Shown in pieces: positions 36,397 to 45,147 of a stretch of DNA of 64,000 bases. Positions within the stretch are counted from its first letter, which is position 1. Each line of letters begins with the position of its first letter. A program made the position numbers and the translations under genes. Source of the DNA: Microscilla marina ATCC 23134 (GTDB lineage: Bacteria > Bacteroidota > Bacteroidia > Cytophagales > Microscillaceae); the NCBI RefSeq assembly GCF_000169175.1, contig NZ_AAWS01000014.1:150020-214019 (forward strand), given 5' to 3'. The notes under the pieces were generated by a model. The model was not told the origin of the DNA, did not search any database, and saw only the letters and a program-made list of their open reading frames with translations.

Positions 36397-36522
36397 TTAT
36401 GAGCTGATACTTTTGTGCTTTTTCTTACCCTTGCGTTTTTTGCGATCCCGGTAGTCTAAATAATAACCAACTGCCGGAAAGAAAATACTTCCGGCCACGA
36501 TAAGAATGATTTTAAGGAACAT
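36397..36522 (-). CDS. 41-residue membrane microprotein upstream of dxr
   Basis: ATG 36522 to TAA 36397. The sequence starts MFLKIILIVAGSIFFPAVG (a membrane helix), then YYLDYRDRKKRKGKKKHK, a strongly basic tail typical of cytosolic positive-inside topology. It lies 77 bases before dxr on the same strand. The helix-plus-basic-tail design and position argue for a real gene, but I know no function. Confidence 0.6.
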   Translation of the reverse strand: MFLKIILIVAGSIFFPAVGYYLDYRDRKKRKGKKKHKSISS

Positions 36523-36789
36523 GTATCAAGTATTTGAGTTATTTCTGCAAAAATAACAATTCAAATTGGAAAGAGTTTGCAAAAAAGTGGCAAAGTTGAC
36601 GAAAGCTTTGAGTAACTCACGAAAAAGAACATAAAGTAAGGACGAAATTTTTATATTGAGGAGGAAGTAATGGACAATATAGTTTTAAACAAATCTGGTA
36701 TAGCCAGAAAATAAACGCTGGGGAATGGATTGTTTTATCTGTGGAAACAATCACTAAAACAACCCATTAATTTTTTTTAAAAAAAAAAT

Positions 36790-37431
36790 ATGAATTTTTA
36801 TTGGTATATCTCTAGTCAGGAGGTGGATATGTTGCACCAAAACCTGGCAAAAAACTGGTGGGATAGTTTTCCGCTTAAGCTGAATTTGAAGACACCCTGG
36901 TTTGACCTTGAGGGGAACAACACCGATGCCAGTGCCCAAACGCTCAAAAACTTGCCAAAAGTGATCAGGAAAATAGAAAAAAAAGGGGACTTAAAAGCTT
37001 TTGAAGAAATTGGACAAGAGGCTCCCTTATTTTTTGGCTTTCAAGGAGCAGGCGTCAAGTTGATAGAAGATGACACTGTATTGGTGGCAGTTGCGAGGCA
37101 ACATCAGGTGTTGTTATTGACAGGAGCCACCGCTCACTTGGTAGGAGGGAAGGTAGAATCCCTTAAACTGCAAAGTTCCAGTAATACTTTGGTAAAATCA
37201 TTGAAGATTGCTTGGAACGAACCTGGAGGCATAGCCAATGGTACAGTAAACCAAATAGTAGTAGAATTGCTCAGGCAAGCCAGTGACCATGTGTTTCCGG
37301 TAGTAAAAGGCATTGCTACTTTTACTTCTAAGCTAAAAACGGATGAATCGGCGTTTAAAAAATTAAAAAGACCTGAAATAGAGTCAATTATAGTAGGAAG
37401 CCCCCTTTATATAGAACAAGTGGCCATTTAA
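36790..37431 (+). CDS. unknown protein, possibly SAVMC3_10250/DUF7019-like
   Basis: 213 residues, no signal peptide or membrane helix. The start MNFYWYISSQEVDML recalls the 'YYxISxxKVDML' opening of the SAVMC3_10250/DUF7019 family, described mainly in actinobacteria. The rest alternates strands and helices (VLVAVARQHQVLLLTGATAHLVGG). I cannot confirm the family. The next gene begins 41 bases later, so the two may be co-transcribed. Confidence 0.6.
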   Translation: MNFYWYISSQEVDMLHQNLAKNWWDSFPLKLNLKTPWFDLEGNNTDASAQTLKNLPKVIRKIEKKGDLKAFEEIGQEAPLFFGFQGAGVKLIEDDTVLVAVARQHQVLLLTGATAHLVGGKVESLKLQSSSNTLVKSLKIAWNEPGGIANGTVNQIVVELLRQASDHVFPVVKGIATFTSKLKTDESAFKKLKRPEIESIIVGSPLYIEQVAI

Positions 37432-37472
37432 GGCGTTTGAATAGATGTATCAATTACCTAAAAACTAAGATT

Positions 37473-38090
37473 ATGAAAATACAAACTACCCGACACGTCG
37501 TTTTATGGCTTGTAGTTCTAATGCTGGGCAGCCAAACCAGTTTTGCCCAAAAAATTGTGACCTTGAATAAACTACCCGCATCACCCGAAGAGTTTATCAA
37601 GATGCGTAACAAAATGTCGAGGAGCCCTGAGGGAGGAGCTGCTATGTTTCTTGCGGCATTGCTCAATATGGGTAAAAACGAAAAATTAGGTATGCAATGC
37701 CTCACTATTGCTATAGATCAGTCTCAGGTAGTAAGTGGCAACGTGTATAAAGGCTACAAACCTGGGCGTAGTGTAATGTATCACTTAAATCGTTTGAAAA
37801 GAGGAGGTAGCAGAGGTAATTTTTGGGCGTATGCTCCCAAGGCTTACCTTAAGGGGGCTACTCTAAAAAATGGATATACCCCCAGCAAACCCTATAAAGT
37901 AGTAACCTCTCGAAACAAATACAGTGGTAAAGAGTCTAGCGGAAGGGTCAAAGTATTTGTCGATGTAGCAGGTTTTCGACCTCGCCCGGTTACAATGAAA
38001 CGCAATGATAAAGGTATTTGGAAAGCCCATGAGTTCTCGTCTTTTTTCTTAGATGTGCCCAAGGCTACCAAGAAAAAAGATGATCTTTAG
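37473..38090 (+). CDS. DUF6935-like exported protein
   Basis: 205 residues from ATG 37473 with a signal peptide (VVLWLVVLMLGSQTSFAQ). The segments SPEGGAAMFLAALLNMGKN, YLKGATLKNGYTPSKPYKV and FRPRPVTMKRNDKGIWK match the DUF6935 pattern as I remember it. Function is unknown. It follows the 36790 gene and is closed by a terminator. Confidence 0.7.
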   Translation: MKIQTTRHVVLWLVVLMLGSQTSFAQKIVTLNKLPASPEEFIKMRNKMSRSPEGGAAMFLAALLNMGKNEKLGMQCLTIAIDQSQVVSGNVYKGYKPGRSVMYHLNRLKRGGSRGNFWAYAPKAYLKGATLKNGYTPSKPYKVVTSRNKYSGKESSGRVKVFVDVAGFRPRPVTMKRNDKGIWKAHEFSSFFLDVPKATKKKDDL

Positions 38091-38110
38091 TGACTGATAG
38101 ATTTAAGTGC

Positions 38111-38160
38111 AAAAGCCTCAAAATTTACCTACGTGTGAAGTTTTGAGGCTTTTCTCATTA
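38111..38160. terminator. bidirectional intrinsic terminator
   Basis: AAAAGCCTCAAAA (38111-38123) / TTTTGAGGCTTTT (38141-38153), then a long T-run. It lies between the convergent DUF6935 and ftsB-like genes. Confidence 0.85.
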
Positions 38161-38646
38161 TTTTTTTTGGGTAGTATCTTGTTTGATTGGTGCGGGTGGA
38201 GGTGTTGCATTGGTTTTGGGATTGAGCACTTTAGCTTCTACTGTTTCTTCTTTGTCCTTTTCTTCTACCACCACATATACATCCTCGCCCTTCTTTTTCA
38301 TATAATATTTTTCACGGGCAAACTTCTCTAGTTTTTTGGGGTCGGTAGAGAGCCTGGCACGTTCGTCTTTTATCTTCTTGATGCCATTGGCATAAAAAAC
38401 CTTGTCTTTCTGTAATTGCTTTAGTTTTTCACGACGTTGGTACTGGGTATACAAATCGTTGATATCGAAAAACAACATCCATATCAAAAAAATGCTTCCT
38501 GTGATAAAGTAAAAGCTGCGAAAGAATTTAGGGATTTTGAATTTCTTTTTTTGCACCTCTCCCCGATTTTTCAACATATTACCCAACCGTTTGCCTGCGT
38601 TGGTTTTGGGGGCATTGATCAATTCTTCTTCTTCGTCTTCGTGCAT
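38158..38646 (-). CDS. DivIC/FtsB-family septum formation protein
   Basis: 162 residues. A basic, acidic-tipped cytosolic N-terminus leads to one membrane helix (about 42-60), a short coiled coil (62-98) and the family's LEKFAREKYYMKKKGEDVYVV segment. The Lys/Glu and Pro-rich tail is longer than in E. coli FtsB. The protein bridges FtsL and FtsQ in the divisome. It lies 66 bases downstream of the M1 peptidase gene on the same strand. Confidence 0.85.
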   Translation of the reverse strand: MHEDEEEELINAPKTNAGKRLGNMLKNRGEVQKKKFKIPKFFRSFYFITGSIFLIWMLFFDINDLYTQYQRREKLKQLQKDKVFYANGIKKIKDERARLSTDPKKLEKFAREKYYMKKKGEDVYVVVEEKDKEETVEAKVLNPKTNATPPPAPIKQDTTQKK

Positions 38647-38712
38647 TTTACTGTGCGTTTTAATTCTTGAATGTAATTCTTTGTGTCAGTGTTTTTTAAA
38701 CGAAAAACGTGA

Positions 38713-41334
38713 TTATTCCTGAAAAACCAGCTCGTACATCTTCTTCAATTCAGGGTTGACTTCTTCTTTTTTTAATTTTCTGAGTAAATCTTCTACCTCT
38801 GGCATATCGGTGAGGTAGCTTAGCGATTGATAAGCTAAAAACTTGACCGAATCGGACGCCTGCCCCCGAATGAATCGGGTAAGTAGATCAATACCCTTTT
38901 TTTTGTTGGTTGTGGTACTATTCATTAAGTACAAACCAAATGATTGTAAAAGCTGGTGTTGGGTAAACAATGAGGTTTGCCACAGCTTTTGTTCAAACCA
39001 TTGATACGCTTTGGGAGGTTGGGTATTGGCATAATAGTTTGCTACTACACTTGCTACCTCCAACGCCTTATAATGCTCAAATTTAACAATTTTTTCTGAG
39101 ATGTCAGGAGCATTTGTCTGAATATACGCTTCTAGCGAAGCCCCTACCACTGCATAAGACTTTGCCATGAGCCCTTTGGCAAAGAGTGATTGATACTGAT
39201 TTTTGTCTAAAGTTGCCAAAGCACGAATAGCTGACGCCCTTACCAATGTCTTAGGATCGTTCATGGCTAGTTTTTCAAGCAGGTTTTTTACCAAGGTTTT
39301 TTGAGGGTGCACATCATTGGCCAGTTTTTCTATGGCGCGTTGACGAATAGCCCAAAACTTGTCCTTAAGCGCTGTAAGTAGTGTTTTTTCCAAAACCGGA
39401 CTCAGTTGCTCCTTGTTATAAATTTTGTCTATCACTTCCATCCGGGCTTTATAGGTGGGTTCGTGGGTGTATTGATAAGCCATTGCGGCATCGGTTTTGG
39501 AGTGGGCTATTAGCCCCAATAGTTGTTGTTCTGCATCAAACACTACCAAGTCGGGGGCTTGGGCAAGCTTAAACTTGAAAGTTTGTGTTGCTTGAGTAAT
39601 ATCAATTGTGTGCAATTGCCTTTTACCATTGCGCCAGATGGCTATTTTGAGAGGCAAGCGAAACACCGCCAAAGAATCATTTATTTGCTTGGTATGCAGG
39701 GTGAGTATGCCACTGTCAAACTGATGTTGAACCCTTACTTTGGGGTGTCCGGCACGAAAAAACCATTGATTAAAAAACCACTGTAAGTCTTGGCCTGTTA
39801 CCTGCTCAAAAGCCAGGCGTAAATGATGAACCTCCACTGCTTTGTATTTGTTTTGAGTCAGGTATACATTCAATGCCCGCCAAAAGGCTTGCTCACCCAC
39901 GTACTTGCGTAACATATGCAATACCCTTCCTCCCTTGTTATAAGAGTGGGCATCAAACATATCTTCGCGGTGTTTATAGCGGTACCTGATCAAGGGTACT
40001 TGTTTGGTTTCGGCTTCTGCCAAATAACCCCTTAATTCTTGTTGTGCCAAATATGCTGCTTCATCATTGCCATACTTGTGAGCTGCCCAAAGGTATTCGC
40101 CGTAGTTGGCAAAGGCTTCGTTCAAAGGTAGATTGCTCCACGATTCGCAGGTAACCAAGTTGCCAAACCATTGGTGAAACAGTTCATGGGCAATGATTCC
40201 ATCCCAATGTGCATCCAACAAAGCCCGGTCGTCAATCTGTAGTCCTTCATTAAATACCGACGCAGTGGTGTTCTCCATTGCGCCTGATACAAATTTTCTC
40301 ACTACCACTTGGGCGTATTTGTTCCAGGGAAACGGATAGTGGAGCTTTTTTGAAAAAAAACTCAACATTTCGGGGGTTCGCCCAAAAATGCTTTTGGCAT
40401 ATTTCAAATAAGGTTTTTCTACATAGTAGTGTACTTTTTTGTCCTGCCACTGGTCTTTATACACAGCAAAATCGCCCACTGCCATCATAAACAAATAAGG
40501 GGCATGAGGTTGTTCCATGCGCCAATAATCAGTACGGGTGCCATTGGCATTTTCTCGTGAATACACCAATTCGCCATTCGACAACGTCTTGAATTTATTG
40601 GCTACTGTAATATACATTTCCTGAGTACACCGTTCATTGGGGCTGTCTATAGTAGGAAACCAACACGAATTAGCCTCAGTTTCTCCCTGTGTCCATATTT
40701 GTTGAGGCAAATAAGGGGTGTTGCCATCTGCGTTTATAAAATACAAGCCAATATCAGCCGTAATTGCTTTGCTTCCTCCTTTAGGCAAATCATAAGGTTT
40801 GGCTGTATAGGCAATCTCAAGTGTATAGGTTTGTCGGCGGGTATAAGTAGCCCCCAGCCTTACAGTAAGTTTACGCTGATCGTATTGGTACTTCAGGTCT
40901 TCTTCAAATTCTTGTTGTCCATTGCTGGTAATAATTTTTACCGAATGCAGATCAAAGCCTTTAGCATCTAAAACTACACTATCTTGTGGGTAAAAATAAG
41001 GACGAAGTATCAGCGTTGCCTTTCCTAATAAATGCCTTTTTTGCCAGTCAAATCGTACTTCAAGTTTAGTATGTAGCAAGTCGTGGGTGCGGGGTGTAGC
41101 GGGGCGATAGGAGAGAGGCTTCGCATTCACTGTATCTTTTACCTTGGGCAATGACACAATGCTGCTATCTGTTGTTTGTTTCATTTGCTGGTTGGCAACT
41201 ACTTTTTTAGAAGATTTGCAACCAACAAAACTGCAGGTAACACCTAATACTGCCATGAGCCATACAATGCCTTGCAGATTTATTGCTTTGGTTTTCAGCT
41301 TTTTTGTTTTTAAAAGTAATATATTTTCCGACAT
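38713..41334 (-). CDS. M1-family zinc aminopeptidase, probable lipoprotein
   Basis: 873 residues. The N-terminus has a long cytosolic lead, then IVWLMAVLGVTCSFVGC, a likely lipobox with Cys39. The catalytic domain has GAMEN (351-355), HELFH (383-387) and the third zinc ligand Glu406 in NEAFANYGEYLW. A C-terminal helical HEAT-like region (about 630-870) follows, as in family members. It removes N-terminal residues from peptides, probably in the periplasm or on the outer membrane. Confidence 0.94.
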   Translation of the reverse strand: MSENILLLKTKKLKTKAINLQGIVWLMAVLGVTCSFVGCKSSKKVVANQQMKQTTDSSIVSLPKVKDTVNAKPLSYRPATPRTHDLLHTKLEVRFDWQKRHLLGKATLILRPYFYPQDSVVLDAKGFDLHSVKIITSNGQQEFEEDLKYQYDQRKLTVRLGATYTRRQTYTLEIAYTAKPYDLPKGGSKAITADIGLYFINADGNTPYLPQQIWTQGETEANSCWFPTIDSPNERCTQEMYITVANKFKTLSNGELVYSRENANGTRTDYWRMEQPHAPYLFMMAVGDFAVYKDQWQDKKVHYYVEKPYLKYAKSIFGRTPEMLSFFSKKLHYPFPWNKYAQVVVRKFVSGAMENTTASVFNEGLQIDDRALLDAHWDGIIAHELFHQWFGNLVTCESWSNLPLNEAFANYGEYLWAAHKYGNDEAAYLAQQELRGYLAEAETKQVPLIRYRYKHREDMFDAHSYNKGGRVLHMLRKYVGEQAFWRALNVYLTQNKYKAVEVHHLRLAFEQVTGQDLQWFFNQWFFRAGHPKVRVQHQFDSGILTLHTKQINDSLAVFRLPLKIAIWRNGKRQLHTIDITQATQTFKFKLAQAPDLVVFDAEQQLLGLIAHSKTDAAMAYQYTHEPTYKARMEVIDKIYNKEQLSPVLEKTLLTALKDKFWAIRQRAIEKLANDVHPQKTLVKNLLEKLAMNDPKTLVRASAIRALATLDKNQYQSLFAKGLMAKSYAVVGASLEAYIQTNAPDISEKIVKFEHYKALEVASVVANYYANTQPPKAYQWFEQKLWQTSLFTQHQLLQSFGLYLMNSTTTNKKKGIDLLTRFIRGQASDSVKFLAYQSLSYLTDMPEVEDLLRKLKKEEVNPELKKMYELVFQE

Positions 41335-41440
41335 TTATAACTTGAATAAGATAAGCTTATTTATGATTTTTAGGTTGCATACAATATTTGCAGCTATTGC
41401 CCAATATTAATGAATTAAAAAATATTATTTGATAGATAAT

Positions 41441-41962
41441 ATGTTAAAGATAACAGTTACCCCCGCCCAGGCATCAAAAGAAGCCACCAAAACCTATGAA
41501 GTACTCACTGATCAAGAGGGTTTGAAACTCAATGGAGAAGAATTTTCGTGGGACTTGTTACAGTTGCAAGACAACAGCTATCATATTATTCACAATAACA
41601 AAACCTTTCAGGTAGAAATACTTAAGGCCGATTACCTTGCCAAAACTTTTACTTTACAGGTCAACGGGCACTTATATACGGTAAACTCTGAAGATAAGAT
41701 GGACTTGTTGCTCAAGCGCCTTGGCATGGACAATGTGAACCAAAACAAGGTAAATGATGTAAAAGCGCCTATGCCAGGGCTAATTCTTAGTGTAAATGTA
41801 AACGAAGGTGATGAGGTGAAAAAAGGGGATATTTTGATGATTCTGGAGGCAATGAAAATGGAAAATGCTCTCAAGTGTCCGGCTGATGGCAAAGTCAAAG
41901 CCGTTAAAGTAAAACAAGGGCAAAACGTAGAAAAAAATCAATTACTCATTTTGTTTGAGTAA
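41441..41962 (+). CDS. biotin carboxyl carrier protein of an acyl-CoA/pyruvate carboxylase
   Basis: 173 residues from ATG 41441. The C-terminal 70 residues form a biotinyl domain with EAMKMEN; Lys139 would carry the biotin. The preceding part (about 1-95) is a beta-rich domain like that in carrier subunits of propionyl-CoA or methylcrotonyl-CoA carboxylases. The biotin carboxylase and carboxyltransferase genes are not adjacent, which is odd for this family. A hairpin terminator follows. Confidence 0.88.
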   Translation: MLKITVTPAQASKEATKTYEVLTDQEGLKLNGEEFSWDLLQLQDNSYHIIHNNKTFQVEILKADYLAKTFTLQVNGHLYTVNSEDKMDLLLKRLGMDNVNQNKVNDVKAPMPGLILSVNVNEGDEVKKGDILMILEAMKMENALKCPADGKVKAVKVKQGQNVEKNQLLILFE

Positions 41963-42087
41963 AAACCAACTAAGTAGCAGCAAGTAATTAGCTGTAAGTA
42001 ACTTGCTCATCATAAGGTGATTACACCTACTCATTAGGTGTGTTTAATGCTGCCTTGGTATTTATTATAAATATACACTCATTGACA

Positions 42088-42127
42088 AATACCTGTTGGG
42101 ACTATAAACTCAACGGGTATTTTTTTT
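42088..42127 (+). terminator. intrinsic terminator
   Basis: AATACCTGTTG (42088-42098) pairs with CAACGGGTATT (42111-42121), with one G-T pair, followed by T8. It ends the biotin carrier transcript. Confidence 0.75.
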
Positions 42128-42131
42128 GCAC

Positions 42132-44996
42132 TCACTTAATGATTAGTTTTTTGGTAAAATACCCATCTGAAGTATACATTCGGATAAAATAAACCCCTTG
42201 GGTGGCGGCTCCCAATGAAAGCTTAAGTTTAGAGTCATTGACCAAAAATTGTTGCTTTACTAACCTGCCTTTTATATCAAATATTGCCACACTTTTGATT
42301 TGTGCCCCGCCAGTTTTGACCAAAAATTCGCCATTGTTCGGGTTAGGTAATATTTTTAAATTGTTCTTGAGTTGGGTTGGTGGTGCCAATGTACTTTTAC
42401 CATTATATAGTTGTTGTACTTCTTTAGCTTGTGCTATCAGGTCTTCGAGATGATCGCCTACAACAAAGGCAAACGTAACAGTAGTACTTTGGTTAGGAGC
42501 AAGGCTAAAAGGTCCTGCACCCACTACATGACTCACGTCTGATGCTCCAGTAAGGGGGGCTATATTATGAGAGGTGCCCGATGACAACGTTTTGAACTTA
42601 TCGGCACTGCTAAATCCGTCTGAGAGTATTTCTTCTGGTCGGGCAAACCTACGGTTGACCATGGCATAATAAGTAGCTTGTTTATCAGGTGTAAGCAGCA
42701 TAATACCAGCAAATTCTTGTTCATCACTTTCGGCACTTCTAACATACCCCATTCTATTTACTTCATCCCAGCGTGCTTGATTGCGAGGGTAAATGCTATG
42801 GAGTGTAGGCAGGTCCCAATCGGCAAACCAACCAGCGTATAAATTTTGGTGAGGCGTGTTACTTGTATTGGTAATGGTATGCTCCACTACCATAAACTTG
42901 TCATAAGGAGGTTTATTCCAAAGGTAATACCTTGTCTTTATTTGCAACCCCAGTTGATGATTGCCCGCCTGAGCATCCGTCACTACCCCTTCGTATTCAA
43001 AGTCGGCAAGTCGAGGTAAAGTCACTTGTTTAATTTTTTGGGCTGGAATAAAATGATCGTGAAAACCTACAGGAGAATTATTTGCTAACACTGCGTCAAC
43101 CACTTGCTGGCTACTTTTCCCTATGATCAAGCCCGCAGACAGTAATAAGCGTTTGCCCTTATAAACCAAACCCTCTCCCTGTAGATGGTTCCAGTTTTCA
43201 TCCGTCCCTATTCGTCCGTAGTCACTTAAGGTTACCTTCAACTGATTTTTTTCTACTGTAAGGTAGTCATTGGAGCGGAGCTTTACTGTTACATGTTCGG
43301 TAGCAGTATAACTCCCCGAACTATAGCTAAAAGTCAAGGTTGTAATCCAATGGCGTGGGACGTAAGGTTTAAATTTTAGCTGCAAAGGTTGGTGGTTGTT
43401 ATCGAAACTTTCCAGCGTCCCCAATTTGTTAGGCGTAGTTATTTGATCTGTATTTACTTCAAAAAACCTACTATCTCCCGTTACTTTTATTTTCACTAAA
43501 TCATTGGTAGCTGTGAGTAAATTGGTAAATACAGAGCGGATATTTAGTACCTGATCTTGCTCATCCAGCTGCAAAACTTGGGTGGTTCTAATCGATGGTG
43601 AAGGTTTGGCAGTAAGTGCCCTTAGAATGTTAAGCCTACCCGCACCCAGTTGTTGTTGATATGCAGGTTTGTTCAAGTGGTCTATATTGTCGCTGGTTAC
43701 TCTCAACAATTCGCCAATTTGCAGTCCGGTCAGGTGTGGCTTTTTTGATTTGACCAATGCTGCTGCACCTGCCACCACTGCCGAAGACATAGAAGTGCCT
43801 CTTTTGGTTTCAAAGCGACCATTGGCTGCAGTGCTTATAATTTGTTCGCCAGGAGCACTTATGTCTGTATTTAACCCATAATTACTTATAGGAGATTTTA
43901 CATCTTGGGTGTCTACACTGGCCACACTTAGCACAAACTGATAAGTAGAAGGAGCTTGTAATGAACTATTGCTACTGTTATTACCTGCTGATGTTACCAC
44001 CAAGGCTCCTTTCTGTGTAGCATAAGCGATCATCTCTTGTTCAAACTTAGAATGCAAGTTAGTGGCTCTGCCCCAGGAAACATTAATTATATCTGCCCCT
44101 TGATCTGCGGCGTACTTGATGGCTTCATACCCTCTTGCAATGGTATCGGAGGGGGTGTCATCACTTACCTTAAAAATCATTAGTTTGCACTGGGGAGCTA
44201 TTCCTGCAATCCCAAAGTGGTTGTTCATAATGGCTCCGGCAATGCCTGCTACATGGGTGCCGTGTTCTTGTCCATTGTTGCCAATGTCAGGGTTATTGTC
44301 AGGCTTAGGCGAAGCCAGCGAACTACCTATTAAATCCCAGCCCTTGTAATTATCTACCAACCCGTCGTGGTCATCATCTAGTTTATTGCCAGGAATTTCA
44401 CCTTTATTGATATAGATGTTATCTGCCAAATCAGGGTGATCTATATCTATACCAGTATCTATAATAGCAATTACTACATCAGCAGCGCCTTTGGTAATGC
44501 CCCACGCCAAATCAGCTTGTACTTTCTTGATGTATGCTTCTTGTTTGTGGTAAGAGGGGTCATTGGGGGTGTTATCAATTGTGTGCAGGTAGCTTGGTTC
44601 ACCATATTCAACAAGACCAGAACTTTTTACCTGTTGAATTGCTTCCATTACTGTAAGAGTAGATTGGTAGCGAACGCGATAAAACAGGCTGACATCATTG
44701 GCTTGAATGTACCTTGCCTGATTGGAGGGAGCCACCGCCGATTTAGAAGCAACAGGTGGAGAGAATATAGGCTGTATTTGCCCTTTTATTTGGGCAAGGT
44801 TTTGCTGAAAATCGCCAGAATAAATAGACTGGGTACGTACTACCTGATGAGCGGTAGGTTTGAGTTTCACAACAAAAGTGCGTGCTTCATAGGCTTGACC
44901 CTCGAGCAGCTTTTTACTGGTTTGAGCTTGAGCAGTAAGCTGTGTTACGATTGTGAGAATGAAAACTATAAAACAGCGCAAAAATATTGTGTTCAT
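42132..44996 (-). CDS. secreted subtilisin-like (S8) protease with T9SS sorting domain
   Basis: 954 residues from ATG 44996, where a signal peptide (FLRCFIVFILTIVTQLTAQA) begins. The peptidase domain has Asp180 (VIAIIDTGIDIDHPDL), His248 (EHGTHVAG), oxyanion Asn339 (TSAGN) and Ser402 (GTSMSS). A Ca-loop-like DDDHDG lies near 207. Beta-rich domains follow, then a C-terminal sorting domain of about 75 residues (ILPNPNNGEFLV ... GVYFIRMYTSDGYFTKKLIIK), the type A T9SS signal recognised through PorV. It should be exported and attached to the surface or released. Confidence 0.93.
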   Translation of the reverse strand: MNTIFLRCFIVFILTIVTQLTAQAQTSKKLLEGQAYEARTFVVKLKPTAHQVVRTQSIYSGDFQQNLAQIKGQIQPIFSPPVASKSAVAPSNQARYIQANDVSLFYRVRYQSTLTVMEAIQQVKSSGLVEYGEPSYLHTIDNTPNDPSYHKQEAYIKKVQADLAWGITKGAADVVIAIIDTGIDIDHPDLADNIYINKGEIPGNKLDDDHDGLVDNYKGWDLIGSSLASPKPDNNPDIGNNGQEHGTHVAGIAGAIMNNHFGIAGIAPQCKLMIFKVSDDTPSDTIARGYEAIKYAADQGADIINVSWGRATNLHSKFEQEMIAYATQKGALVVTSAGNNSSNSSLQAPSTYQFVLSVASVDTQDVKSPISNYGLNTDISAPGEQIISTAANGRFETKRGTSMSSAVVAGAAALVKSKKPHLTGLQIGELLRVTSDNIDHLNKPAYQQQLGAGRLNILRALTAKPSPSIRTTQVLQLDEQDQVLNIRSVFTNLLTATNDLVKIKVTGDSRFFEVNTDQITTPNKLGTLESFDNNHQPLQLKFKPYVPRHWITTLTFSYSSGSYTATEHVTVKLRSNDYLTVEKNQLKVTLSDYGRIGTDENWNHLQGEGLVYKGKRLLLSAGLIIGKSSQQVVDAVLANNSPVGFHDHFIPAQKIKQVTLPRLADFEYEGVVTDAQAGNHQLGLQIKTRYYLWNKPPYDKFMVVEHTITNTSNTPHQNLYAGWFADWDLPTLHSIYPRNQARWDEVNRMGYVRSAESDEQEFAGIMLLTPDKQATYYAMVNRRFARPEEILSDGFSSADKFKTLSSGTSHNIAPLTGASDVSHVVGAGPFSLAPNQSTTVTFAFVVGDHLEDLIAQAKEVQQLYNGKSTLAPPTQLKNNLKILPNPNNGEFLVKTGGAQIKSVAIFDIKGRLVKQQFLVNDSKLKLSLGAATQGVYFIRMYTSDGYFTKKLIIK

Positions 44997-45075
44997 AAGG
45001 GGGGGTGACTTGTTTTTGTAAATATAGAGTTCAAGGGAGATAAAAATAAAATTTTTGCTGTGAATAGATAAAATA

Positions 45076-45107
45076 AAAGAGATATGCCCAAGTAGACATA
45101 TCTCTTT
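45076..45107 (-). terminator. intrinsic terminator
   Basis: AAAGAGATATG (45076-45086) / CATATCTCTTT (45097-45107). On the minus strand a T-rich tail follows. It separates the BNR/PKD gene from the subtilase gene. Confidence 0.75.
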
Positions 45108-45147
45108 ATAAAGAATCCAGCTCAAATTTTACAAATAAAAGAGGGAT

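Noticed and set aside
44436..45008. 190-codon plus-strand frame opposite the subtilase gene start
   Set aside because: It lies antisense to catalytic and signal-peptide codons of a clear gene and has no recognisable domain.
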